64,000 nt of DNA from Parelaphostrongylus tenuis. Lineage: Eukaryota > Nematoda > Chromadorea > Rhabditida > Metastrongylidae. Shown here piece after piece: positions 12,850 through 24,939 of this stretch (its first letter is position 1; the number at the start of each line of letters is the position of its first letter). Made by a program: the position numbers and the translations under genes. Under the pieces are notes generated by a model. The model had not been told where the DNA came from. It did no database searches and saw only the letters and a program-made list of their open reading frames with translations. The stretch covers positions 186,001-250,000 of the forward strand of contig JAHQIW010005186.1 of NCBI GenBank assembly GCA_019055375.1, written 5' to 3'.

Positions 12850-15320
12850 CTACAGAACTCGTTTTCGCACATGTTTTTTACTCGACGACACATGCTATCT
12901 AACATTTCGATCAGTTTTCGACCACTTTTTCATTCTTTCTTTCTCTCATAAATGTTGTTTCGAGACATTTTCCGCTAGTTAGTCTTCAGTTGAAATTTGA
13001 TTTCTTCTCAAATAACTCAGTATTTCCTTGGTAATCAAGACTCAGAACAGTGAAAGCGCCAAACAGTCAACCAATGTTGTGCTATACTGTGGTCAGTGGG
13101 CTCTACTGTTAAGAACCTCGTGTTTGTTCACCAAGAAAGTACTTGATCATATGACCAATGACGAGCTGAATCGACAGGTTTTTTCTCAAAATTCCCTTCG
13201 ACCTTTTTCAGCTTAAGGTGATTATTAAAGGTGTCAGCAACACAACAGCTTTTGCGTAGACTTTCGGTGGCCTCCGGGAATGACCATTATGCCCTTCAAT
13301 GATAGCGCATGACTCCAGCGGTATTTAGAAGAAGAGATGTTGCATCAAAAGATCTTAAGAAATGAATCCACTTTCCATTTTCGATGATTGGTCTCTTCAA
13401 CTGAGGTCCTGATAATTCACGAGGAGTTTAAAAAAACGTGCTACGAGCTGAGGTTCATTGCAGGCAAGGGATCAGGTTACAAGAAGCTCGGAGATATGTA
13501 GAAAAAGACGAGGCATATACGATTAGACGCATTCCTCAGAACGTATCGCAACGGTCTGCAAAAAATGAAAGGGGTTCACACGGGAAACTTCTAGACACGT
13601 GCTTCTTTTCTTGATAGATCTCAGTTTGCTTCTCGAGCGGTTGCACTCATTGGAATTTAGGAGTGATGCAAGTAATCGATTTTAGAAAATAAAAGACTGA
13701 GCACACTGTTAGGGCGAGTAGATGTTGTGCCATAAGTGGCTTACATTTCCCCACGTTACAGTCACTCGATATAGCACAGAGATCCTTTTAACATTCTCTT
13801 TGAAATCTATCACATAAATGTCATAAGACCATAACTGTCGCAATCTTTCGTAGTTGCTCACTAAATGAACTGTGGTAATTGGATTCTTTCTGGACAATGT
13901 TGAGAAGAAAGTGGACATCATAAATCACAGGTCGGTAACAACTCCACGAACTCTTTGAAGAATACCAATTTAGAACGAATAAGTCAATCATAAACAGGAG
14001 AGGAAGTGAGATAGAATTGGAGGCTAACAAAGTTCGGAAGAAGTAAAGTTGTTATCGAAGAGATCTTTCCGTTACAGGAGTGAAGAGAAAACAAGCACCA
14101 TTAGAATAAAGATGAAAGGATTTTTCCGCTGAAAGAGATAATGCAGGATACGAAAATGCTTGTAAATCAGATGTTTTGCAAGAGAAGTCAGAGATCATTT
14201 ACAAAGAGCAGTTATTCTAGGCTATCTACTTCAAAGGATATGAGCGCTGTAACAACTGCTTAGACGAAAGAACGATAACCTCTGTCACCTTTGCGGTGGC
14301 GGAATTTTCAAAGAAAAGTGACAGAGTTGCAACTGTCACCTCTGGTTTTCCGGAAGAGCGACTAGGACGTCACTTTCATTGGGTGTGGGAAAACGACTAC
14401 AAATTGCAGTCATAAGGTGCAGTAAATCCTTTAAATGGTTGTTTGTGTCATCAAGACCCACGCACTTAATTGTCGACGCCATCTGCGATGAAATATGAGT
14501 GTTGAGGCATATGAAGCTTTCTTCTTAGGATGAAAGGGTTAAATTTTTCCGAAACAACGTTCGAAATCTCTCCTTCCTATGCTTAGTCTTACTGTTTATC
14601 TAATATGACTTAACTCAAAGGAAAACGCGATCCTATGAATCGTTTCCCTGTGAAAAGAAATAACCTCCTCATGTGGTGAGGCTTTATTCAAAGTTATCCG
14701 CTAGCGAAAATTGTATTTCGGCTTACTCTAGACGAGCACCTATAGCACAGTTGTTAGAGGAGCCTTGCAATGTAGACGTTATCGTTGTTACGATCCATCG
14801 TATTAAGCTCACCAAGCCCTTCAGTCCTCTGTCGTGAACAAATAGGTACTAGACTTGTTTTGAAAAGTAAGAACACTAATCTACAGATTGATTGACCACC
14901 CACACGTTATTTGTATGGGTTAGAAATGCATAGCCTCGACATTGATGATTGGGGGTGATTGAATGACTAATCATCAATCCCAAACGCTTAATCCTCTAGT
15001 CTTTATGCAGCTAAGTGTTTCTACTGACCTGTACGGAGAAGTTTTTTTACAATGACTGATTTTTATCAATATATAAAATGAGAACAACTTCCTGTGAAGT
15101 ATTGGATTTTGTCAAATTCTCTTTGAATCTGCACCTAACAAGTGCTTTTCTGGACAACATATCTTATACTGGAATTAATAAAACCATATGGTTTCGGCCT
15201 TTTTTATATAAAGGGTGAGATGTTGTAGTTATACATCAGAAAATGCTGAGTGATATTCAAAGCTGTGAACCTCAGCAGGAGTTACGTCCTCGCTTAGTCC
15301 TACACGCGACTAACCATTAC
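12850..15320. other. No gene supported
   Basis: ORFs at 13028-13216 and 13709-14030 have no motif and no coherent splice chain. A 'gttcgaaa.tct' block near 14550 resembles sequence at 12670 and may be a small inverted repeat. Confidence 0.3.
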
Positions 15321-15324
15321 ACTT

Positions 15325-15545
15325 TAGCACTTTATTGGATCCGCCATCACAGTTTTTTTCACTGCGCAGATCCCAGTACTTCTAGCATTCAATTCGTTTT
15401 TCGTTGTCTTCTTGAACGGCGTAGAATACTGCCTGGGCGCGTCTCACTGTAAACTCGAGGATAGCCTTGCTATGGCGTTCCATATAAGGCGTTGTTGTTT
15501 ACTGCTGGGGAGAGGTGGAAGGTGGGGCTCGGCCGGAATGAAATC
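15325..15545 (-). repeat. SINE-C copy
   Basis: Reverse complement of the SINE-C consensus. The tail block is 'gcagatcccagtacttctag' on the plus strand, and the body is 'gaggatagccttgctatggc' followed by the 'gttgtttactgctggggag' region. The tRNA-like head is partly lost. Confidence 0.7.
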
Positions 15546-15854
15546 CAATAACCAGTTCGATTCTATGTCATTATAATCTGATGCGCAGGCGCCGAGGCTC
15601 ACACTTAAGGAGTTTAGCTTCCAATAGGTAGTTGATCTTTTTTATCGAGAAAGTTGTGACGGTGCTTTTATGAACAGACCGAGTAAAACAATTTTCAAGA
15701 ATTCTTCTTTGCTCTTTTCTGAAATTATCCTTGGAAGATATTTTAGAAAATAAATTCAGAAATTACATACCAATTGGACTTTCAGTTATTCTCCTATTTC
15801 AACGTAAGGTTAATCTTATACACATATATCAGATCGAACCATACCGTCAAGAAG

Positions 15855-16135
15855 ATAGTAAACATAAAGCTCTCGGAGTTGATTAGTCCCTCAGGCATGC
15901 GCCATGCATTCGTCTTCAATTTTTAACTTCGTATGAGGTGACTGAATGCATATCTGACCTTTGCATTGACTCGCAGTGGCCTCTCGCTAAACCGAGTCAG
16001 TGTTGCCAAGTCTGAGACCACTCTGGTACTATTTTACCGACTCAGAGGGATGGAAGGCCTGGTGAACCATCAGCGCTGGATCAAACCCTGCACGATGTGG
16101 AGTGCCTTTAACCACTGCGCCACATGCTCTCTTTT
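15855..16135 (-). repeat. SINE-A copy
   Basis: Contains 'gagttgattagtccctcagg', 'catgcgccatgcattcgtct', 'acttcgtatgaggtgactg' and the head 'aaccactgcgccacatgctc' on the plus strand. These match SINE-A in reverse orientation, with a small internal deletion. Confidence 0.75.
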
Positions 16136-16139
16136 GAAA

Positions 16140-18230
16140 TGATATTATTATACAATGCTAGAATGCTCTTGGGCTTTGCCAGAAGAAAACATTTAGAGAA
16201 TCTTCTTCTCGGAACGTCATCTTTCAGTTATTCTAGTAATCGATCCTTGAAAACGTGATGGTTAAGTGCTACATTATCCACTTCGAGTGGCCTGCTTAAG
16301 GTGAGGCAAGAACTACTTTCAACGTAGGTTACCGTCGAATAATGCCCACTGCGCCTTTTTTATCTTCAAATATTCCATAAACGTTCTTATTTTCGCTCCC
16401 ACTTCTCGGGTTTGATTTTACGAAATCCTTGAACACCTCTGTTTGCGCAAGCAATGTAATTGTAAGATGGAGCGGATTAGGTAACGAAATTCATTGGTCA
16501 AATCGTACCAGTGTTGAGCCCTACTTACATATCAGAATGTATGCATAGAATTGACTATCGAGGAATGGACTTTGAGAGTACAACCGATGGACTAAGCGGC
16601 TAGGAATGGTGGTATTTCTTCCTCCTCTCTTCCAGATAAAAGATATGTGTTCCCTTCTCCGATTTCCTAATTTTGTTTCAAAGGCAGGCATTGATCAAAT
16701 GATTATTAGCTTGTTCATATAAGCCTCAAAGATCTCTTCATCTACGTACTTTTCAAAGAATATTCCTATTTGTTTGCAGCCAACCGCAGTCAAAAGCCTT
16801 CTATACCTCTAATTCAATGCGTTCGTAGCCATTAGTAAATATTAAGGCTGTGTATACAATAACATTGCCACTGGAAAACATCATGGCTGATATTGTGAGC
16901 GCCCGCTCGACATTCAAAAAAGCCTAAGAAATCTAGGTCTGGGAGATTGATTCTCTCTAAAGGAGTGATGGAGGTGTGACTGATTATATTGCAGACAGTT
17001 TGACCTTTCCAGGCTCTCAAGGAGATGGGCTGCCGAAACGTCAGCAGCTAAATTAAGATTAATGTAACACCAGTGTTTAGCCTAAAGAAGAAAATCAGGA
17101 AAAATGAACTTATAAAACGATCATTACAATTAAAATTCTTTAGTGTAAATAATTAGAGCAATTTTCTACCGCCGTAGTTCTATTGATTTATTCCTATTAA
17201 GTTTAACTAAAGATAAGAGTCAAGATTTTGATTCCTTTATTTTCTGTTACTCAAAATCAAATTATATGAGAATCTTAATATTTCATTCACTAAATTAGTT
17301 CTCGTGGATTCGTAAACCATTAAAGTCTCATCATATAAGCGTGGACTCGTTGCCATTTGAGAAAATGGTCTTCACAGTGAATGTTGTCGAAAGTGTAGAG
17401 TTGATTCTTCTCTGGAAAAAAATGCAAGGTTGTGTCGCAAGTTCTTGTATGAGGCAGAGCTCAGCACTTGTAAATCGGACGCATCCTTTTCCAAACAAAT
17501 CTCACACTGATTAGAGGAGGTAGAATAGTGTGAGGTGGAACCATGAGCCATACGCCTGTTGATCCGCATCTCTGGCCACTGCTCTTCTCGTGCCTTTTTG
17601 ATAGCAATGACTACAATCTTCTTCCCAAGTCTCAAGAAGCTCTTATCACTTTCAACGTTATCAGTGAGTATCACGGAGAGATCGTAGACGCCTTTATTAG
17701 AACCACTAGTCTATCAATGGATTTAGACAGCCACTGGTCCTTAACGACAACTGCCGCGTCTTATTTCAGCAGCATAGGGTCATCAGTATCAAGTGGTGAT
17801 CTTGACAAATGTTGAAGGGCTTGTTGAGTAACGGACCTTTGATATTAATCTACAGGTGTGACGTACACGCCTCAGCTGTTAGATCAAAACAGTCGTAAAA
17901 TACACAGTATTGTGTCAGCGTCAAGGTCAATAATCTCTTTCTCTAAAAATTTTCTTAGACACTTTTACAACTGCGCTGAAGTAAAAAGGAGCAGTAGCGC
18001 AGACCACTATCAACGCCACTTTATTTCGTGTGTTATGACGTTGGAATGGAAAAAAAGTACGACAAAGAAATAACTCTCTCTAATACGGTTGTAACCATTC
18101 GGTTTTAACTCTATCGATACTATCAGTAATCACTAGTTAGCGAGAATAAGTGGGAGCAAAAATCAGAGTTGAATCCAATTAACTGAATTTTTGTAATCAA
18201 AATAACAAAGTTATCCAAATCTAAGTCAAA
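16140..18230. other. No gene confidently supported
   Basis: Overlapping ORFs at 17372-17674 (minus) and 17543-17815 (plus) each look partly protein-like. The minus frame contains 'NQCEICLEKDASDLQ', reminiscent of the start of a RING-type zinc site but lacking the remaining cysteines. Neither has paired splice sites or a partner exon with matching phase, so neither is called. Confidence 0.3.
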
Positions 18231-18234
18231 CCGT

Positions 18235-18400
18235 TGATGGTTGGTTGCTGGCAGATAGATGCGTTGTAGCGTAGAAAGAGTAATGGTAAAACGGGCATCA
18301 GTGGTGCAATGGGTAAAAGCACGCGCTCTCGGTCTGAGTGAGATGTGGATTCGAGTTTCGCTAGACGCAGAAAGTTTTCCACATACTCTACATTTCCGGA
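18235..18400 (+). repeat. Single arm of the tRNA-like foldback family
   Basis: The central sequence 'tggttgctggcagatagatg' and 'tgtagcgtagaaagagt' is followed by the tRNA-like arm 'atcagtggtgcaatgggtaa', 'gcacgcgctctcgg' and 'gattcgagtttcgctagac'. It matches the right half of the palindromes at 33.8, 50.0 and 58.0 kb. The left arm is missing. Confidence 0.65.
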
Positions 18401-18589
18401 TATATCTATAACAGAGTTATAATTCTTGGCTAATGCATATTACATATTCACGTCAAAGTTTGGCGTAAAATATAACCATGCCATCTCGAAGCTTACCTAG
18501 GATTCCCAGTTTTCACTGACGTCTCATCATCGTTGCGGTATGTCACATAATAGCTACCGTCGAAAAAAAAAGATAAGCACTTAAAAGAA

Positions 18590-19370
18590 GTTGAAACATC
18601 GTAAGACCTTCCTTTATTTTTCAAATAGAATTGCTTTATCAACTGCCTTATACGCAATGTGGCTGAATAACGTAAAGATCATTGATAAAACATGTTTTGA
18701 GCTGTTAGGTCTGATGGTATACAGACGCCTGTTTCGTCCTATTGGGATTCACCCTCCCTCGTTTCAGCCGACTCTTTAAGGTTAAATCACCTGTCACCTG
18801 TATCACCTGTCGTCCCGTTGATCGTGGAGTGACTCGAGGTGGTACCAGCAGCACTTCCATTTCTCTCTATCACGTGCAAGAGTAGCCCAGTGGGTCCTCC
18901 CCGCTCTAGGTATTCGCTAAGCTCCATATCATTCTTCCATGCGCTTCGTGAAAAAATCGGGACACGGATCATTGCTTATCAAAATGCTAGAGGCAGCGAA
19001 ATTGAATAATCATCTATAAAGGAATCGACGCCGAGTAAAAGATCACCCCAAGTCAGATGATGTAATAACTTGACATTGTGATGACCGGCAGACGAGCACG
19101 AAGGTAAATTATTTAACCTCAGGGGATCGGCCGATCCGAGGGAGGGTGGTATTGATTAGTTCCAGTAGGGCGAAACAGGCACCCGTATGCTACTAGACAT
19201 AACAACTCAAAACATGTTATATCCTTATCAGATAATATAATTTTGAGCGGGTCTATTAAAAAAGCGGTCGATAGAAGAGTAAACATCTTTGTCAACAAAA
19301 CTTTTTTCATAGCTTTTAGTAGCACATCAATTTTAAATAGACAAGATGACATACTGTCCAAAATAAATCC
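18590..19370. mobile_element. TIR-bounded element enclosing an RTE 3' end, deleted copy 1
   Basis: The left end (about 18650-18790: 'aaaacatgttttgagctgtt', 'gtttcgtcctattgggattc') recurs inverted at the right end (about 19115-19260, ending 'ctcaaaacatgttatatcct' and continuing to 'gagcgggtctatta'). Between them lies an RTE 3' remnant on the minus strand (about 18790-18990, with 'cgtcccgttgatcgtggagt') and a conserved block 'gatcaccccaagtcagatga'. The larger copy at 24.94-26.34 kb has the same architecture. Confidence 0.6.
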
Positions 19371-19379
19371 ATAGAGAGT

Positions 19380-20275
19380 ACAAAGAAAGAAATGATCGGA
19401 AAAATTTGTAAAAGAAATGTTCAGAGCAGGAAGTTTCTTTCAAATATGCATTCGCTGTCCGTCATTGATGTTGAGCAAAGGAATTGGCCAACGATCACTG
19501 CTGGTACCGAATTTTGAAGCTGATAAATGTACTCAGAGAGAAAAGAGGAGAACAGCCAGGTGGATAGAGGATTGAAAAGCAAATAGCCTTCTGCTACTTA
19601 TGCCCCGCTCATGTTCCCATAAACTCTATGCAACTGAAGTTGGTAAACCATTACTGATTGATCAGTGTAAAATTATAAATGTACTGTTCTCCACCATGCG
19701 AAGAATCAGCAATCGCTTGGTCGAAAAGTATCGCATTTGCCTCGATCGTACATTCTGGATCTAACGTCGACTAGAATAGACAAGTTCACTATTCGGTGTG
19801 AACTCTGGACTCATGGCTTGCTTTCTAATTATCTGCGCCTGACTGACATAAACCTTTCATAGTCATACTCAAGCTGATTCCATAATGATTGTGCAATTAC
19901 TATAGTTAAAAACACTAGGAGTTAAGAGTACACGCAATCTACGTATCTGAACTCTATTAGTAACTTGTGACCATGCTTTTCCTAGAACCATCTTTCCGTA
20001 AACTCAAGGAAAGCAGATTATAATCTTCTTTGTGTTGTCGAGTGACTAATTAGCAACAAAGACGTGCGGAAAAGAGCACACAAAGCGACATGTAGAAGAA
20101 TGTAAATGAAGGAAACAGGGTGCGTAAAAAGTTCTGATTCGGATATTTTGACAATAAAAAATATTACATAAACAAATGAATTCATTAATTTGAAGAAATA
20201 ATTACGTTTATTGGATTAGGTCAACAGATATAACTATAAAAAAAGTTTATAACAAATTCTCAACTGGCTCCTTCG
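19380..20275. other. No gene supported
   Basis: No ORF with coding character, no RNA gene and no recognised repeat family. Confidence 0.4.
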
Positions 20276-20279
20276 GCCT

Positions 20280-21370
20280 CTACTCATTTATGAAGTCGTC
20301 TACGAAAACTTACAGTGATGCTTGCACACATCTTCACAGTGTTTTCGCCCCATGTACTTGCCAAAAACGGTCTAGAAACAGCTCTTGACAAATGGCAGTC
20401 GTTAAGCGGGTTGAATGCGTAGAAGCCCAGTCCTGCAGAAGCGTAAATCCGTCTGCGCCAAAGTGTTAGACACTCCAAAGCTCCATTACGCCCCGAAAAG
20501 TTGCTGCTTATAGCTGGCAGCGTTGATTTTGAAGCTTCTGTTGATGAAGACCAACGGCGACTTTTCGATGGCGCAAATACCTCTCAAACCATTGCGCACT
20601 GCCGTTGACCCTTCTTAGAAAGTCAACGTCGCTTCTGCCGATTACTCAGCGGCTTGACCGTCAAGATCTTCTCAACCATGAAAAGCACCTTCGACAAACG
20701 AGCACCAGCCATCAACTGAATCATTAGGCGAACCTTTGAAAGCCATTCTTCTTTCATCTTTTCAAACCGAAAGTGAACACGAAAGATCTTGTAGCTGCGC
20801 AGCGTCAGCTTGTTTCTGACAATGTTTCGGAAGCTCCACTCGCTGATGCCGAGCTTCCCGATCCATTTTGAGCATCGAATGCTTTGAATTTCGTTGAGTA
20901 TGATCACTGAATTTTCTGAATGTTTTCTAAGGGAGCACCTTGACCGAGTGATTGTGATGCTCATTGCGGCTCGTTGTTCTACCCCCCCCCCCCCCCTCCC
21001 CCTCCCCTTCCTCCCCCATTTTGCGCTGTCAGCAACAGCGTTTTATGGAACGCCACAGCCATGCTACTCTCGGGATTACAAGGAAACTCGCTCAGCTAAT
21101 ATTCTGCGATGTCCAAGAAGATGAAGAAGCGAATTGAAAGCTAGAAATACTGGGATGCGCACAGTGAAAAGAAGCACTGTGAAGACTAATTGATAAAGGG
21201 TCTAAGAGAGTCCTTTCCGAAGTAGACGAGTTGGTTGAACGACCTTTCGGAGGATGGTCTACAAACCTCCAGTCTCTTTGAAAAATTTCACTGCTCTGTA
21301 GACACTTGCTGGTTTGAAAACAGTCGAATCTAATGATTTCGGCCGTCTTCATTCCCGTCTTGCTCACCTC
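20280..21370 (-). pseudogene. Tc1/mariner-superfamily transposase relic, split by a SINE-C
   Basis: Minus-strand pieces include an N-terminal HTH-like part (21200-21367, 'SKTGMKTAEII'), a middle part (20623-20950, 'GISEWSFRNIVRNKLTLRSY') and a DDE core piece near 20400-20460 'ADGFTLLQDWASTHSTRLTT'. The last corresponds to the second catalytic Asp region (the 'QDGAPAHT' equivalent). A SINE-C copy at 20945-21200 interrupts it. Frameshifts and stops show it is dead. A sister copy lies at 38.74-39.54 kb. Confidence 0.65.
20945..21200 (+). repeat. SINE-C copy inserted in the Tc1/mariner relic
   Basis: Head 'gaccgagtgattgtgatgct' leads through 'cattgcggctcgttgttcta' into a C-rich run (about 15 C at 20983-20997), then 'gcgttttatggaacgccaca', and ends with 'ctagaaatactgggatgcg' and 'cacagtgaaaagaagcactg'. 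The poly-C run is an expansion unique to this copy. Confidence 0.75.
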
Positions 21371-21399
21371 AACTAGTGTGATCTGTTATTCTTACGATC

Positions 21400-22455
21400 C
21401 ACAACTTAAACACTACTGAAATAGAAAAAGAACCGATTTCGGACCAAAATTGAACATCAATACAGGACCAGCAATAATAGGAAAAATATTATCGCAATGT
21501 TGAAATTAACAAATTAGGAAATTATTACAAATTTTTCTGCATCCCATAGATATCTATATGTGCATATATGTATGCATATATATGCGTATTATATGCATAT
21601 TTATGTATATATATATACATATATATTTATATTAATGTATATAAAGACGAGGCTATATCAGCCTTTTTTGAAAAATCTAATAACATTCTTTATCATGTCT
21701 TAATTTTTCCACTTTTTTTCCGAAAAAATGACAATATGGCATAGGAAAAAGTTAATTATAAACGGAAGTTTCGGAAGACTGTCTAATCCTTTGGTATCTA
21801 CTAACGCAGGAAATGATGCAGGGATGCACAGCAGCCAGCCATAGCCAAGAATATAATGAATTTTTCAGTGTGAATGCTTCGTAGATTTCGATTACTTTAC
21901 TGCTAACTTGTTAACATGGAGATATAAAATATATTGTCGAAGTGTTACTATCGAGTCAAGTTTGCTCGTTCAGGAGTGCTGTGAGTCGTTATAGTTTGTA
22001 GTATCCATTTTCATTTCCGTTGCATAAATTACAATACATATGGTACCTATGGAGACCATGCTCTCTTTGAAATACTTTATTTCATTTCAATCATTCGAGT
22101 GCTCATGGTTTTTTCCATGTGAAATCTTCCTTGTTTTGTACTAAAGAACTCTTTCTCTGCGCACGGAACAGCTTTCATGAGATAATTCATAATTTATTTA
22201 CTGAGAAGTGATGCAGCTGTGCTAAATGTGGTGCTAATTACTTCCAAAGAAGACCTCCCACTTTGTCTTTGATTTGTCACGAAAGTGACATTTTCACCTA
22301 GGCTTTTCACAAGATAGAAAATTCATGTAGTATATACAATTCGAGTAGTTATCAGCAACTGAGTTAAATGCCAAACTAACTTGTTCAACTATGCCCAATA
22401 ATAGTTGGCTGACAGCTTCGATAAGATAAATTGAGGCTAGAATGGTCTTAGGGAT
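21400..22455. other. AT microsatellite and unannotated DNA
   Basis: An (AT/ATGT)-rich microsatellite spans about 21545-21645 (tatatgtgcatatatgtatg and similar). The rest shows no gene or repeat family. Confidence 0.5.
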
Positions 22456-22457
22456 TT

Positions 22458-22540
22458 GGCATCCATGGTGTAGTGGTAGCAGACGTTAGCGGTAAGGGTG
22501 AAATGCGAATTAAACCCCGCCTATGTCGAAGGTTTTGCAA
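22458..22540 (+). repeat. tRNA-like sequence, SINE head or pseudo-tRNA
   Basis: 'catccatggtgtagtggtag' resembles a tRNA A box and 'gaattaaaccccgcctatg' a degraded B box/T-arm. There is no convincing acceptor stem or anticodon loop. Only one copy is seen here, so SINE remnant versus pseudo-tRNA is open. Confidence 0.35.
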
Positions 22541-22989
22541 ATTACTGAATACTACTGGATGTATATGTATGACGTCATGACATTGTTGAAAAACTATAAA
22601 CATGAAGAAATCATTTCCACTTAGTATCCATGCTTGTGATTTTTGAGTTCATGTCGCTGATTACATTTTGAATGTAACAGATAGAAAGTTCTGCAGCGCT
22701 TGTAAAAAACTGAATATTTATGCGTGAATTCCAAACATAGACAACTATAACTATTTTTCAGAATAAAGGTCATCGTTTTCTGTGTTTTTCTGCAATTAAC
22801 CTTCAACATACTTTCCTCTCAATAAGTCCTCCATTGAGCTGTTCAAGAGGTGATCGACCATGCGGAATTCACATGGACTCCTAATGTACCTCCTACATCA
22901 AAATAACAGTCTTTGATATTGCGCTATCCCACGTGTGACATAGAGGCTTTTCCCTACGAATCATGTTTGAGTTCCTACAGGCTTTTTGT

Positions 22990-23500
22990 TGAGCCCTTCA
23001 TGAGGTTTGGTATCGTCACTTAATGATATGCGCACGTTTCGACAGTTTCGCCCATCTCATCAATATCAAACACCCCATAGTAAGAGCAGCAGAGGAGGAA
23101 GATGCCACAGTGCTAGTCAAGTGAAATATCACGTGGTAACGTCTTTCTTTTAGTCAACACACTGCCGATATTATCATATAAACGCAGCTTTTCATTCAAC
23201 TGATTCTCAAAGCCCCATTATGGAGTCTATGGGAATATATATCTTTAAGATCTAATGAGGTTCCATAAATCAGTCGAATATAACCCAATGGTTATATAAT
23301 AACAGCCGCAAAATATCGACTAAAAGAGAGACAGGGCCATACGTACCATTTCAATTGACCAGAACTGTTGCATTTTCGCCTATAATACTCTTAGTATGGG
23401 GCGTGTGAAACTGATGAGATTGGTGAAACCGTCGAAAAGTGCGTATATCACTGAGACGCAATATCAAGTCTCGTGAATGGCTTAATAGGAAGTTCTTGAA
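22990..23500. repeat. Inverted-repeat (foldback) element
   Basis: The left arm near 23022-23085 ('gatatgcgcacgtttcgaca', 'gcccatctcatcaatatc', 'cacccc') recurs inverted near 23395-23460 ('ggggcgtgtgaaactgatga', 'accgtcgaaaagtgcgtata'). Arm identity is imperfect. No protein is encoded in the loop. Confidence 0.5.
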
Positions 23501-23759
23501 AATATATATCGTGAAAATCTAACGTGATTTCGGAATCAGTTGGACAAAAGGGCATGTCTGGATCGATGGAGTTGATATAAAATGCCCCAAAATTTAACGC
23601 GCTGAGGTTTCATGTTTTTGTGCGGGAATGATAAGTTGTACTCTAAAGACCTATCCTATGCTCTCTTCCACTACACAGACTCGCAAATATTCGAACACGT
23701 TTTTCAAAAGCACCCAATTAGTATGTGAGTGGTCAGAGAAGTAATAAAACAGCACATTT

Positions 23760-24005
23760 TTTGTATTTGGCTCTCAGTACCACTTCGTGGTTCGGTGCCC
23801 AAAAATAGGACTGAAAAAGTGCCTGAATTGCTTAGTTTTCAGGTGGCCCAGAAAATATTCCAAGTGAAAAGGTTGGCAATGGGACAGCAACTGGCACCCA
23901 GTTTAGCTACTCTCTTAATGTTCAACGTGGAAGCTCCAATGAATGATCTCTTGCCATTACTCTACTCTAGACATATAGATGATTGCTTGGTTGATCTAGT
24001 ATTCT
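23760..24005 (+). pseudogene. Penelope-like retroelement RT fragment
   Basis: The frame from about 23820 reads 'RLAMGQQLAPSLATLLMF', then 'VEAPMNDLLPLLYSRHIDDC'. The G..MG..L.P.LA motif followed about 30 residues later by a Y[IV]DD-type box is the RT fingers-to-palm signature typical of Penelope-like elements. Here the box reads HIDD, so the residue before the aspartates differs from the usual Tyr. About 80 residues of RT are recognisable. The fragment is then joined to a SINE-C tail, so it is truncated and dead. A group II or other YxDD RT cannot be fully excluded from so short a piece. Confidence 0.55.
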
Positions 24006-24098
24006 GCGACATTCAAGAAGGCGAAAAAACGTTAGAATGTTGGGAGCACTGGGATCCGCACACCGAAAAAAGCACTGTAAAGGCGAATCGATAAAGTT
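24000..24098 (+). repeat. SINE-C, 3' tail only
   Basis: 'attctgcgacattcaagaag', 'cactgggatccgcacac' and 'actgtaaaggcgaatcgata' match the last 100 bp of SINE-C. It is a 5'-truncated copy fused directly after the Penelope-like fragment. Confidence 0.65.
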
Positions 24099-24099
24099 C

Positions 24100-24935
24100 C
24101 AAAAATGTCGGCTGATATGCTTCACTTTAGAGGAACTGAACAGATGTGCTAGAATGTTGAATGAGCAGCCATAGTGCATATAACTTACCCATGAGATAAC
24201 AAATGATTACTGACTCTTCAGTTGTGAAAATGTAAATCAATCCATGCTAACGGTTACTTTACGAAGTGGTACAAAGGCAAGTATCGAAAATGTTTCTGAT
24301 TCATTTCCTCTCTTCTCACTCACTTGTGAAAAACATACTCAGAACGGCCGCCATCGTCCGTACTGGAAGGAAGCAGAGACTAGAAACCCTGAAAACTAAC
24401 TGGCTCAGGATATAGCTGTGTCTAGTGGCTACGAATTTGTAGCACTTCGGTATAGGTCTAGAGGAAATGAAGCACCCTCAAAAAACAATTCAAATGAGAG
24501 CATAGTCCTCGTTCATCCTATCCCTCCTTTTCAAACGAGATATAGAGAGATCGTTTACGATTATTGAAATATCCTAGAATACTCTGAGGTGCCAACTAGT
24601 TCGCAGACGTTTATATAACCGTCCAACAACGCGAGAGCGCATAATAAGTTTCAACAGCAAGGACGGTGAGTGCATGAGTACGGGTATAGATTACTCAACC
24701 TCTTGTAGACCGTGCGGCGATGAATTTGTTGGTAAAATGGGTAGGCCAATCTGTGTTCGCATAAAAGAACAACTAATCGGCAAGTTTAGAAGTAAACCAA
24801 ATACAACTAAGTCGCATAAGACAAAGCACATGACAGGAAAGATTTAGAACTATAAGTCATGATCCTCAAACGGAAACCTATAACCTCAGCGTGTAAGATT
24901 TTAGAGACATTCTGGATTAACTATGAGTACCTCTT
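24100..24935. other. No gene supported
   Basis: No ORF with support, no RNA gene and no recognised repeat family. Confidence 0.4.
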
Positions 24936-24939
24936 ATAT

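Noticed and set aside
17372..17815. Overlapping ORFs on both strands, one with 'CEICLEKD'
   Set aside because: Only the first Cys pair of a possible RING is present, there are no matching partner exons, and the two strands compete for the same bases.
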